64,000 nucleotides of DNA from Thermococcus sp. Bubb.Bath. Lineage in GTDB: Archaea > Methanobacteriota_B > Thermococci > Thermococcales > Thermococcaceae. Shown here one piece after another: positions 26,259 through 34,965 of this stretch (position 1 is the stretch's first letter; each line of letters opens with the position of its first letter). Location: assembly GCF_012027595.1 (NCBI RefSeq), contig NZ_SNUR01000006.1, forward strand, positions 1 through 64,000, given 5' to 3'. Made by a program: the position numbers and the translations under genes. Under the pieces are notes generated by a model. The model saw nothing but the letters and a program-made list of their open reading frames with translations, had not been told where the DNA came from and did not search any database.

Positions 26259-27467
26259 ATGGATTTAATCAAGAAGTTCAAGCTCCTAATAGCCTTGATA
26301 AACACGGGCTTCCTTGGAAACCTGCTCGTTATCTACTTCCTCTCCAAAGGTTTCAGCTACGCCCAGATAGGCCTTGAGACCTCAGTGGGGGTTTTAGGAG
26401 CTTTCCTCTTCGAGGTCCCCACGGGGGTCGTCGGCGACAAAATAAGCAGGAAGCTGAGCGTCCTCATAGGCTTCACTATACACGCCCTCGGAACGGTTGT
26501 TCTTCTCTTCCTCAGGAACTTTCCTATGCTCCTCTTATATGTGCTCATCTCCTCCCTGGGCGCCGCCTTTGTCAGCGGGAGCTTTGAAGCGTGGCTTTTC
26601 GACGACCTGAAGCACATCGGCAGGGAAAAGGAATACAGGAAGGTAATGAGGGACGCGAAGAGCATAACCATCCCCCTCTTGGCAACGGCGCTGGTAACCG
26701 GTGCCTTTCTGGCGCAGTTCTACGGCTTCACCCTGCCCCTCGTCCTGAGCCTCATCGTTGAGCTTTCGGCGGTGGTATTAATCATCTCAATCCCGGAGTA
26801 CGAGTTCAAGAAAACGGAGAAGGCTTATCTGGGTCACGCTCTCTCTTCACTAGGGGAGCTCTTTCAGCCGAGGCTCTTCTGGCTCATCCTCCTTTCGATC
26901 GTCGTGAGCATGCAGGCCAACCAGTTCAGGAAGTTCTTCGAGCCTTACCTTGGGGAGGTACTCGCAAGAAGTCTCAGAACTACGCTCATGGGCACCCTGG
27001 GGCTCTTAGGTGTGGTCGAGGTCACCGTTAGGACGGTTCCAAGGCTCATCGGCGTCCGCCTCCGCGACCCCTGGAGCAGGCGGGCGTACTCATTGGCTCC
27101 CCTTCTCCTTCCTATACTAACAGTTCTATCCGTGGTTTACACCAACCCTCTCTGGATAGTCATCCTCGGAATAACCCTCACAATCCTAACGGCGGCCTTC
27201 GGCTTCAACCTGAACGTGGAGTTCCAGCACAGGATACCGAGCGAGAAGAGGGCTACCCTGCTTTCCCTTGACAAGATGCTCGCGGGCCTTGTGATGGCGG
27301 TTTTCTACGCCGTCTACGGCTTTGCTGTGGACAAACTGGGCCTGCCGGAGGCAAGGCTGACGTTCGCCGTGGTACTGCTGGTGCTTGGTGCCGGCTTCAA
27401 GGCGGGGGAAGTCATGGGATTCCTGGGGGAGCACCTGAGATTGAGTCATCTGGAGGAGGGAAGCTGA
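26259..27467 (+). CDS. MFS transporter
   Basis: A 402-residue carrier with about twelve hydrophobic segments. The MFS loop motif between segments 2 and 3 is present as GVVGDKISRKLSVLIGF, close to the DRxGRR consensus. The family of DHA-type carriers with the FEVPTGVVGD stretch includes many drug or metabolite exporters. It begins 35 bases after the propeller-like gene with a GGGAGGG site and is probably co-transcribed. Substrate unknown. Confidence 0.88.
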   Translation: MDLIKKFKLLIALINTGFLGNLLVIYFLSKGFSYAQIGLETSVGVLGAFLFEVPTGVVGDKISRKLSVLIGFTIHALGTVVLLFLRNFPMLLLYVLISSLGAAFVSGSFEAWLFDDLKHIGREKEYRKVMRDAKSITIPLLATALVTGAFLAQFYGFTLPLVLSLIVELSAVVLIISIPEYEFKKTEKAYLGHALSSLGELFQPRLFWLILLSIVVSMQANQFRKFFEPYLGEVLARSLRTTLMGTLGLLGVVEVTVRTVPRLIGVRLRDPWSRRAYSLAPLLLPILTVLSVVYTNPLWIVILGITLTILTAAFGFNLNVEFQHRIPSEKRATLLSLDKMLAGLVMAVFYAVYGFAVDKLGLPEARLTFAVVLLVLGAGFKAGEVMGFLGEHLRLSHLEEGS

Positions 27468-27617
27468 AGCATACCCTGATTTCTTTTTTCCATTTTCATA
27501 ATTAATCTCAAATCTTTGGAAAATCCAATACTGTTATATCTTCGCATTATTGTGAGACGTTACATACTGCCCTGGATTGGGAGAAAACCTTTTCTGATGC
27601 ACATCACAGATAGTTAT
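27468..27617 (+). other. Intergenic: T-rich terminator and TATA-like sites
   Basis: The gap opens with TTTCTTTTTTCC (27480-27491), a likely terminator for the MFS gene. A TATA-like GTTATATC lies at 27534-27541 and another, GTTATATG, at 27613-27620, next to or overlapping the putative start of the ATPase gene. No RNA gene was seen. Confidence 0.4.
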
Positions 27618-28463
27618 ATGGGGTAGCTCGAAACGCCCGACATAGTCGTGACCGGAAGGGGAGGTGCAGGGAAAACAACTACCACGAGCAACTTAGGGGT
27701 ATACTTTTCTGGAAGGGGCATTGATACCCTCCTTATCGACGGCGACCTATTCCTCCCCAAACTATCGCTTCACTTTGGTATTGATAATCCCGCAGTGAAC
27801 GTCCACTCAATTCTACGGAATCCTCGAATAAACCCTTTTGATGCCATTTACAGGGACCCCAGGACGGGAGTCCATCTCGTACCTGGGAGCCCCAACATTT
27901 ACGACGTCCTCCACCTCGATCACAGTCATCTTGTGGAGATTGTCTCAGAATACTCGAAGAGCTACAACGTTGTTATTGTGGACTCCCCGGTAGGGATACC
28001 CTTCGACGCCCTTCCCACGTTTAACATTATGGAATACCAGATTGTAGTTCTGGAGCTTGAGAGATCCCCAATTTACAGCCTCAAAGTGATGCTTGAGAAC
28101 GAGTTGTTGAAGCTAAAGGCAATAGGGGACGAGTTCGGGCTCAAAGTGGGGGTAGTCATAAACAAAGTTCGAGAGGCACGGAGGGATATAGATGATGTTG
28201 TGGACTTCATTGAAGAAGTCGTTGGAGTCCCCGTCCTGGGTGTCGTGGCTCTGGACGACCACGTTCCCCTCGCCATCAACTATGGCATGCCCGTTCTTGC
28301 AAAGTTCCCCCGCGCCCAGGCGTCAAAGGACTTTAGGGCACTGGGTGAGAACGTGTATCAATGGCTCTTCAAGGGCGAGGGAGGAAGTGAGAAGAGAAGA
28401 AAATTAAGGCACTTTCTTTATGACCTCTCTGACGTCCTACATCGCATCACTCACTGGAGTTGA
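27618..28463 (+). CDS. MinD/ParA-like ATPase with in-frame amber near its start
   Basis: A MinD/ParA-family ATPase. The P-loop is [12 protein letters not shown], with Arg where the signature Lys of KGGxGKT would be; A-prime [17 protein letters not shown] and Walker [14 protein letters not shown] follow, then a C-terminal basic tail. The frame has a problem: an ATG at 27618 is in frame but its third codon is TAG (27624-27626). The only later start before the P-loop is GTG at 27648, which would remove most of the first beta strand ([10 protein letters not shown]). So the gene is either started at 27648 as a leaderless message, mutated, or mis-sequenced. The partner is unknown. Confidence 0.6.
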
Positions 28464-29013
28464 AGGAGAGAAGCTCTGATACCCTAATGAGTGGAACAAA
28501 GGAGTACCCTTTTTTGGTTATGGCCCTTTCTGCGCCTTCTTCCCTGTCCACTACCACGGATATCGCGGCTATCTCTCCACCAAGGGACTCGATAATGCCT
28601 GCAGCCTTTAAGACGCTTCCACCCGTGGTCGTCACGTCCTCAACGAGGAGAACCCTTTCCCCAGGCTTTACCTCCCCCTCTATCTGACTTCCGGTTCCGT
28701 GTCCCTTGGGCTTTTTCCTGACTATAACCAGGGGCTTTCCGGTTTCAAGGGCGAGCGCAGTTGCTATCGGGACTGCCCCAAGCTCCGGGCCGGCAACGCG
28801 GTCGAACTCTATTCCAGCTTCTTCTATCCTCTCGGTCATGAGCTTCGCTATAAGCTTCAGAGCCTTTGGATTGGTGGTGAGCTTTTTTACGTTGATATAA
28901 TAATCACTCTCCTTCCCTGAGGTCAGGACGAAGCGGCCAAATAGTATAGCACCCTCATTGAAGAAGGACTTTATCAGCATCTCCCTTTTTCCCGTTTCCA
29001 TTTCAGAATTCAT
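28447..29013 (-). CDS. pyrE: Orotate phosphoribosyltransferase
   Basis: A 188-residue enzyme that joins orotate and PRPP to OMP in pyrimidine synthesis. The PRPP-binding motif is [14 protein letters not shown] (residues 121-134), and the flexible catalytic loop KKPKGHGTG is about residues 100-108. The ATG at 29013 has GGAGG upstream. Its end overlaps the convergent ATPase gene by 17 bases. pyrF, the next step, is about 21 kb away. Confidence 0.93.
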   Translation of the reverse strand: MNSEMETGKREMLIKSFFNEGAILFGRFVLTSGKESDYYINVKKLTTNPKALKLIAKLMTERIEEAGIEFDRVAGPELGAVPIATALALETGKPLVIVRKKPKGHGTGSQIEGEVKPGERVLLVEDVTTTGGSVLKAAGIIESLGGEIAAISVVVDREEGAERAITKKGYSFVPLIRVSELLSFNSSE

Positions 29014-29089
29014 GGCAACATTCCTCCAGTCAACGGTTCAAATCAACACTAAAAGGGCAAAAAGGAGAGGGTTTAAAAAAATAGCGGCC

Positions 29090-29893
29090 TCACTCGGAGG
29101 CCTCTTTCTCCTCGACGAGCTTTTTAAAGGCCTCTCCCGCATCTGAGAAGCTCTTGAAGAGCTTGAGCATCTCCATCGGGAGCGGCAGGACGATAACGTT
29201 GCTCTTATCACTGGCCACGTCGCTGATGGTCTGGAGGGTTCTGAGCTGGAGCGCCATCGGGTGCTGGGACACTATCTCGGCTGCATCGCGGAGCTTCTCA
29301 GCGGCCTGTCTCTCGGCTTCTGCCAGAGTTATCCTTGCCCTCCTCTCACGCTCGGCCTCCGCCTGCTTGGCCATAGCCCTCTGCATTCCAGCGGGAAGCT
29401 CGACGTCCTTTATCTCGACGGTGGACACCTTTATGCCCCAGGGGTCGGTAGCCTCGTCAATTATCTTCTGGAGCTCCATGTTAAGCTTCTCCCTCTCGCT
29501 CAGGAGCTCGTCGAGGTGAGCCTGACCTATAACGCTCCTCAACGTTGTCTGGGCTATCTGACTCGTGGCCATTATGTAGTTTGCAACCCGAGTGACGGCC
29601 TTTACCGGGTCGACAACACGGAAGTAGACTACTGCATTCACCTTAACCGGAACGTTGTCCTTTGTGATAGTCTCCTGAACTGGAACGTCGAGAACGCGCG
29701 TACGCAGGTCAACGATGTATGCTTTTTCGAACACCGGTATGATAAAGAACAGCCCGGGTCCCCTTGCACCGACGACTCTACCAAGCCTGAATATCACTGC
29801 CCTCTCGTACTCCTTCACTATCTTTATGGCACTTGCCAGAATTATCAAAACAAAAAGCAAAATTGTTCCAAGAACTATAGTTCCAATTCCCAT
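29090..29893 (-). CDS. Stomatin/slipin (SPFH) membrane protein
   Basis: A 267-residue SPFH-domain protein: an N-terminal membrane segment (about 4-24), the SPFH domain with EYERAVIFRLGRVVGARGPGLFFIIP, DLRTRVLDVPVQETITKDNVPVKVNAVVYFRV in outline, then a long charged coiled coil (about 175-215) rich in Ala, Glu and Arg. Such proteins form ring-like assemblies on membranes. The gene sits 3 bases after its protease partner. Matches Pyrococcus PH1511. Confidence 0.92.
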   Translation of the reverse strand: MGIGTIVLGTILLFVLIILASAIKIVKEYERAVIFRLGRVVGARGPGLFFIIPVFEKAYIVDLRTRVLDVPVQETITKDNVPVKVNAVVYFRVVDPVKAVTRVANYIMATSQIAQTTLRSVIGQAHLDELLSEREKLNMELQKIIDEATDPWGIKVSTVEIKDVELPAGMQRAMAKQAEAERERRARITLAEAERQAAEKLRDAAEIVSQHPMALQLRTLQTISDVASDKSNVIVLPLPMEMLKLFKSFSDAGEAFKKLVEEKEASE

Positions 29894-29896
29894 ACA

Positions 29897-31279
29897 TCAC
29901 ACCTCCTTTCTTTCAGGTTCCCCGAAGGAGGGTTCATTGTTATTCTCCCCCTCTCTTTCGACTATGAGAGTGAGCCCCCTCATTCCAACGACCTTAATCC
30001 TCTCCCCGGGTTTTATGGGCTCCCCGTTCCTGCTCTCCGCCTTCCACAGCTCCCCGTGTACCTTAACCATTCCCTCAGGGTTCAGCTCCTGAACAACCTT
30101 TCCAACCTCACCTATCATCTCCTCCTTTCCGGTCTGGACTTTCTTGCGTCTGTCCCTAACTATCGTCGCAACGCCGAAGGCAAAGAACAGGCCAAGGAGG
30201 ACTGCGATTAGGATTATGACCAGGCGCAGGTTTGAGAAAGTAGATTCTTTGATGAGATACTCATTGCTGCTTCCGAAGAGCAGGATACCCCCAAGTATCA
30301 TGGTAATCACCCCCGCAACGGTGAACAGGCCAAACGTCGGTGTTAGTGCCTCAGCTATGAAGAAGATCACCGCGAGGAATATCAGCACAAGACCAGCGCT
30401 GTTGTATCCAAAGTAGCCCAGCCCTATAATGCCCAGAACCAGGAGAATGGCTCCAACTGTCTCAGGAACGTGCCAGCCGGGCGTTATAAAGCCAAATATT
30501 AGGCCAAGGATACCTATGTTGAGAAGAACGTAGGCCACCGTTGGATCTGAGATGTACCTGATGACATCGTCCTTGAGAGAGGGGCCCACAGTGATTATTC
30601 TGGTGTCCGTGAAGTTGAGGGTTACGTAGCCCTTCCCGGCCACGGGAATCTTGGTTCTCATCCCGTTGGCCTTTTGAAGGAGTTCGTCGACGTTGCTGGC
30701 GGTTATCTCGATTACATGGTCTTTGAGAGCTTCCTCTGGGGTTAAGCTCAGGTCCTCCGTTATGAAGAGCTCCGCCGCAGTTTCGTTCCTTCCGCTGGCC
30801 TCCGCGAGGCTCCTGATGTAGGCGATGTAGAAGTTCCTGATCTTCTGGGGCGCCTTTATTATGCTCCCGTTCGACGCGTAGCCGAGTATCGGCTCGCAGG
30901 CGCCTATGCTAGTTGCCGGGGCCATCGCTATGAGGTGGGATCCCAGTGCTATGTACGTCCCGGCCGATGCCGCGATGGCGCCCCTTGGGTAGACGTAGAT
31001 TATCACCGGAACTTTTGACTCCTGAATCCTCTGGATTATTTCCTGCATCGCGTCCCCCTGGCCTCCGGGAGTATCAATCTCAATGATGAGGGCTTCAGCG
31101 TTGTTCTCCTCGGCGAGGGAGATGTACCTGGAGAACTGGTCAACGGAGTAGCTCGTTATCACCCCCTCGAACTTGGCCACGTATACCTTCCTTCCCCCAC
31201 CATCGGACGAGCTCACCGGGAGGGCCAGAACTGTAAACAGAAGGAAAATTGAGAGGATTATTAAGAGGGAGCGCTTCAT
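29897..31279 (-). CDS. Membrane serine protease, NfeD/ClpP class
   Basis: A 460-residue membrane protease. A signal-like segment is at 4-22, a ClpP-like domain to about 230, four or five membrane segments follow, and a soluble OB-fold NfeD domain is at the end (about 390-445). The Ser-Lys dyad is expected at Ser105 (in AIAASAGTY) and Lys146, which have the same spacing as the Pyrococcus PH1510 residues. PH1510 cuts the C-terminus of the stomatin partner. The start at 31279 is chosen because a TATA box at about 31310-31318 puts transcription start near 31290, downstream of the ATG at 31297. Confidence 0.92.
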   Translation of the reverse strand: MKRSLLIILSIFLLFTVLALPVSSSDGGGRKVYVAKFEGVITSYSVDQFSRYISLAEENNAEALIIEIDTPGGQGDAMQEIIQRIQESKVPVIIYVYPRGAIAASAGTYIALGSHLIAMAPATSIGACEPILGYASNGSIIKAPQKIRNFYIAYIRSLAEASGRNETAAELFITEDLSLTPEEALKDHVIEITASNVDELLQKANGMRTKIPVAGKGYVTLNFTDTRIITVGPSLKDDVIRYISDPTVAYVLLNIGILGLIFGFITPGWHVPETVGAILLVLGIIGLGYFGYNSAGLVLIFLAVIFFIAEALTPTFGLFTVAGVITMILGGILLFGSSNEYLIKESTFSNLRLVIILIAVLLGLFFAFGVATIVRDRRKKVQTGKEEMIGEVGKVVQELNPEGMVKVHGELWKAESRNGEPIKPGERIKVVGMRGLTLIVEREGENNNEPSFGEPERKEV

Positions 31280-31393
31280 GGTTATCCCTAACACCATGTA
31301 CTCATTAGAGTTTAAAAACCTTCATCTTTTGGTGTGTTTCCCTGACTTCGAAAATGGTTTATACTTTTCAACATACAGTATCCGGGGCAGGAG

Positions 31394-31699
31394 ATGAGGG
31401 AAATAGCAAAGAAATACAAGGCGTCGAGAAGAAAAGAGAGACTTTTCTGGGCGTGGAAGCTCGTTCGGAGTGCCGCCTCGCTCCCGGATGCACCGCGCTT
31501 CTGGGAGGAAGTTAAGAGCCAAGGAGTCAAAGAGGAGGACGTTAAGGACGCCCTGCGCTTTTTGGAGGAGATGGGAGAACTAAAGATTAAGCGCTCTGTT
31601 GACGGAAGAAGGCTCTACGTTTCCACGCTCAAGGGGATCCGCAGGAACCCCTCAACCCTCGACAGATGGATTAGAACAGCTAAACCTCAAGCCCCGTAA
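31394..31699 (+). CDS. Small basic protein, possible winged helix
   Basis: A 101-residue basic protein. The middle part, FWEEVKSQGVKEEDVKDALRFLEEMGELKIKRSVDGRRLYVSTLKGIRRN, reads like the helix-helix-wing of a winged helix domain. The N-terminus is strongly basic. The ATG follows GGAG, and a TATA-like TTTATAC at about 31358 gives a very short leader. Its end overlaps a convergent gene by 20 bases. I do not recognise the family; a DNA-binding role is possible. Confidence 0.65.
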   Translation: MREIAKKYKASRRKERLFWAWKLVRSAASLPDAPRFWEEVKSQGVKEEDVKDALRFLEEMGELKIKRSVDGRRLYVSTLKGIRRNPSTLDRWIRTAKPQAP

Positions 31700-32144
31700 G
31701 CATTGCGTACTCCTTCTCGTTCCATACGTCCTTGTCAGTTACTAGGTACACCCTGCCGCCGTTGAGCATGGCGTAGTCTCTGACCGTATGGAGGAACTTC
31801 AGCAGGGCCCTAAACCCGTTGTAGAGGGCCAAGTATTCCGGGCAGGTTATAACTACGGCCCGCTTCGGGTTCTCCCTCAGGCTTTTCACTATCTCCTCAA
31901 GTATTCGAGGGAACTCCCCGGGGTCGATGAAGCCCGGGGCTGAGCTCACAAAAAGGGGACTCCACGCTGGAGGCACTCTCACGCCGGGCCTTCCCACCAG
32001 AAAAGCATCCTCCTCTCTTACCTTCCCCGGGGAGCTCACTATCTGGAAGTTGTCTCTAGCTGGTAGGCGGGGATAATCCTGAATCGCCCCAACGATCGCA
32101 CCAGTGACCAGAGACAGTAGCACCTTCACAGCGTTCATAGCCAT
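31680..32144 (-). CDS. DUF835-like protein
   Basis: A 154-residue protein. After a short hydrophobic N-terminus it has the pattern of DUF835, an archaeal domain frequent in Thermococcales: AFLVGRPG...FVSSAPGFIDPGEFPRILEEIV, VVITCPEYLALYNGFRALLKFLHTVRDYAMLNGGRVYLVTD. DUF835 proteins often hook onto signalling or regulatory modules, but the role is unknown. Start 32144 or 32138; a TATA-like TTTATATCC (about 32166-32174) is so near that the message is probably leaderless. Confidence 0.7.
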   Translation of the reverse strand: MAMNAVKVLLSLVTGAIVGAIQDYPRLPARDNFQIVSSPGKVREEDAFLVGRPGVRVPPAWSPLFVSSAPGFIDPGEFPRILEEIVKSLRENPKRAVVITCPEYLALYNGFRALLKFLHTVRDYAMLNGGRVYLVTDKDVWNEKEYAMLTGLEV

Positions 32145-32214
32145 CGATCTTTAATGCGAAAGTGGGATATAAATCCCTTTTTTGTAAGTGGTTGTGTAGG
32201 TGCATATGCAGCCC

Positions 32215-32267
32215 TCGGATTCCTGGACTGATCATCACGGCTCAGCCGGTTGATCCATCGCCATCAG
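32215..32267 (-). ncRNA. Box C/D guide sRNA with 16S 5'-end antisense
   Basis: On the minus strand, in order: box C CTGATGG (32267-32261), a 15-base guide ending ATCAACCGG, box D' CTGA (32245-32242), a 3-base spacer, box C' GTGATGA (32238-32232), a 13-base guide, and a D-like CCGA (32218-32215). The 53-base length and 3-base spacer are typical of archaeal C/D sRNAs. The last 11 bases of the first guide, GGATCAACCGG, are complementary to CCGGUUGAUCC near the 5' end of archaeal 16S rRNA. A TATA-like TTTTTAAG (about 32291-32298) lies 25 bases before box C. Boxes C and D are not perfect, which lowers certainty. Confidence 0.7.
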
Positions 32268-32301
32268 GCATGGAAGAAAATGGGAATGAACTTAAAAACC
32301 T

Positions 32302-33030
32302 TCAGAACAGCTCTTCAAGCTTTACATCTATCTTGTCCGGGTTGAACGGAAGGACGTGCCTTGTGGTCTTGGGTGAATAGACCTCACCGCGCTTGACGAG
32401 CTCCATAACCTCTTCCTTGCTCGGGGACTTTCTGATGAAGACGTAGTCTATCTCGCCCCTGTTCATGTCCTCCCTCGCATCTTCCTTGAGGCCGTAGTAG
32501 ATGAGCTCAATCTTGCCCTCGACGCTCATCTCGTCGAGGACTTTGCTGACCTTCTTCTGCTCGTCAAGACCGCCGGGAACGGCGAAGCTCTTCTCTCCAA
32601 CTAGGGCGAAGGCTATCTCGCCCCTCTCTGCTTTCTCCTCCGCTTCTGGGTCCTCGATGACATCAAGACCCTCCACATTAAGCCTCTCAACCACCTCGTT
32701 GAGGTCGCCCTTGAAGGCCGGGTACCAGGTGTAGACTTTCACATCGTCGCTGAAGTAGTCGAGAATGACTGACGGGGCCTTCTTGGCTCCGAGCTTCTGG
32801 AGACCGGCCCAGCGGTGGTGACCGTCGACGATGAGGTAGGTATCCTCGCCGGGAACCTTCGCGAGGAGCATGGGCTTCCAGAAGATTCCGGAGCCGGTGA
32901 CGCTCTCGATGAACGCTTCAAGCTCCTTCTGAACGAGCTGCTCGTGGGGCTTCATCTTGTCAAGCTCGATAAAAACGTAATCAACCTTCTTCGTGGGTAT
33001 GTCGTACTTCGGAACCTTTTCAACTCCCAT
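32302..33030 (-). CDS. serK: ADP-dependent L-serine kinase
   Basis: A 242-residue ParB/sulfiredoxin-fold enzyme that phosphorylates free L-serine with ADP, giving O-phosphoserine for cysteine synthesis in Thermococcales. Glu30 (MKPHEQL), the likely catalytic base, and the nucleotide-binding DGHHRW (residues 69-74) are in place, and the length fits SerK of Thermococcus kodakarensis. The ATG at 33030 follows GGAGGG. Divergent from the DUF763 gene. Confidence 0.92.
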   Translation of the reverse strand: MGVEKVPKYDIPTKKVDYVFIELDKMKPHEQLVQKELEAFIESVTGSGIFWKPMLLAKVPGEDTYLIVDGHHRWAGLQKLGAKKAPSVILDYFSDDVKVYTWYPAFKGDLNEVVERLNVEGLDVIEDPEAEEKAERGEIAFALVGEKSFAVPGGLDEQKKVSKVLDEMSVEGKIELIYYGLKEDAREDMNRGEIDYVFIRKSPSKEEVMELVKRGEVYSPKTTRHVLPFNPDKIDVKLEELF

Positions 33031-33184
33031 TCTTGACCCTCCGTAATCTTAAACCTGCAGACGGGAATCGAAACGAGGGGATAAAAGGCTTTCCATTGAG
33101 GACATGGTGAAATTAAATGCCATTGAAGAACATTTCCGTCCATCCCAGCAAAGGTTAAAACACCGGGAGTATAGAGCAGAAACG

Positions 33185-34330
33185 ATGAGGAACGTCGCTG
33201 ACCTGCCCCTCCACGGCGGTCACGTTCCACCGTGGCTCGCCCGAAGGATGAGGAAATTAACGCGCTTAGTCCTCCTTCTCGCGGTGGACGAGTACGGCAC
33301 AAAGGGTCTCCTCGAGAGGCTCTCTGATCCTGTGTGGTTTCAAGCATTTAACAACGTCATAGGCATGGACTGGGACTCATCGGGCTCGACAACGGTAACT
33401 GCAGGAATGATAAAGGAGGCCCTCTGGAAGGAAGAGCTCGGCGTTAAAGCAGCCGGCGGAAAGGGAAAGAAGAGTCGCGCAACCCCTGAGGAGCTGAAGA
33501 CTATATCAGAGCTCCACGACCTCAACCCGGAGCCGTACGTAAGGACTTCCCGTTTAGTTGCGAAAGTTGACACGGTAGCGCTTCAGACGGGCTACCAGCT
33601 CTACCACCACGTCTTTTTCTTGGACGAGGAGGGGAACTAGGCGGTCATCCAGCAAGGAATGAATGAGCGGGAAAGGCTCGCAAGGCGCTTTCACTGGTTC
33701 GATGCCGAGACTTTCACCCTCGATCCCCACAAAGCAATCGCGGGCTTGCAGAGGGAGTTCGCGCTCAATACCGTCTCAAAGGAAGCCAAGGGGTACCAGA
33801 AGACGCTTCTTGACGTTGTCCAAGAGAGCCCGGTGAAAATCAAGAGGGACCTTGAAAGTCTAAAAGCCATCGTAAAGGGCTACCGTCCGCTCGTTTACTA
33901 CAAACCGCGGGAGCCGTGGGAGAAAGACGTCATAAAGCGCTACAAGAGCCTTGGACGGTTAGAGCTCAACAAGAGGGCCCTTGAGTTCGCCAGGGAGCTG
34001 AGCGTTAGCAACTACGAAGAGTTTCTGCTTTTGAAGGGCCTCGGGCCGAGCACGTTCAGAGCACTCTCACTGGTTCTTGAGTTGGTTTACGACGTCCACC
34101 CAAGCTGGAAAGACCCGGTTACTCACCCGCCGGACCCCTTTAAGTTCACCTACGCCATCGGAGGAAAGGACAGAGTTCCGTTCCCGATAGACAAACCAGC
34201 TTACGATGAGCTGATCTCGTTCCTAGAGGAGCTCATGTCGAGGCATCCTGACGAGAGAACACTTGTGAGGAACGTAACAAAGATAACGAAGAACTGGAAG
34301 TTTCCGGAAGGGGAGAAGAGGGCAACTTAG
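33185..34330 (+). pseudogene. DUF763 protein interrupted by in-frame amber
   Basis: Two open stretches lie in the same frame, 33185-33640 and 33641-34330, divided by a single TAG at 33638-33640. The protein reads ...FFLDEEGN-stop-AVIQQGMNERERLARRFHWF..., and DUF763 proteins normally have Trp at this place, so TGG to TAG explains it. With the stop ignored the product is about 381 residues, the family's usual length. Start is ATG at 33185 (MRNVADLPLHGGHVPPWL); a TATA-like box at about 33151 makes it nearly leaderless. DUF763 proteins are conserved in hyperthermophiles; HGGHVPPWL and the HWFDAETFTLDPH region look like catalytic motifs, but function is unknown. A genuine mutation, readthrough, or base error are all possible. 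Confidence 0.75.
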
Positions 34331-34476
34331 AGATATCCCATTCTCTGTGACCCATATCCATGTGGTATTCTCAGTAGGTTCTACCCGTTTTTGTCCAGTA
34401 ATGCTTTTAAACGATTAGGCTGCCCTAGAAATGAAATTAAATTAGGATGAAAAAATCGCCACATGAGGTGATGTCC

Positions 34477-34965
34477 ATGTTCCGGAAAGTACTGTTTCCA
34501 ACGGATTTCAGCGAAGGCGCCTACAAGGCCGCCAAACGCTTTGAGAAGACGAACGAGGCCAGGGTCGGTGAGGTCGTCCTGCTCCACGTCGTAGACGAGG
34601 GGACCATCGAAGACCTCATGAACGGCTACTCCCTTCTCTACGATAGTGAAGAGGTTGAGCTAAAGGACGTCGAGGAGAAGCTAAAGGAGAAGGTCATGGA
34701 AAAGCTCCAGGCCAAAGTGGAGGACGTCAAGAGGGTCTTCAAGACCGAAAACGTCAAGCCCGTTGTGAGGTCCGGAATCCCCTGGGAGGAGATAGCCAAA
34801 GTGGCAGAGGAAGAGGATGTCTCGCTCATACTCTTACCCACCCATGGGAAGCTCGGCTTCTCCAAGGAGCTCCTCGGTTCAACGGCCATGCGCGTCGTAA
34901 AGAAGACCTTCCGGCCCGTTCTGCTCCTCAAGCCAAAGTGCAGGTGCGGAGGTGAAGAGGAATGA
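34477..34965 (+). CDS. Universal stress protein family (UspA)
   Basis: A 162-residue Usp-fold protein: MFRKVLFPTDFSEGAYKAAKRF at the N-terminus and THGKLGFSKELLGSTAMRVVKKTFRPVLLL at the C-terminus. The ATP-binding motif G-2x-G-9x-G(S/T) is kept except that the first Gly is Pro (LLPTHGK), so nucleotide binding is uncertain. A C-terminal tail CRCGGEEE is an addition and might bind metal. Start 34477 (or 34471) follows GAGGTG. The stop overlaps the permease ATG by 4 bases. Confidence 0.85.
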   Translation: MFRKVLFPTDFSEGAYKAAKRFEKTNEARVGEVVLLHVVDEGTIEDLMNGYSLLYDSEEVELKDVEEKLKEKVMEKLQAKVEDVKRVFKTENVKPVVRSGIPWEEIAKVAEEEDVSLILLPTHGKLGFSKELLGSTAMRVVKKTFRPVLLLKPKCRCGGEEE

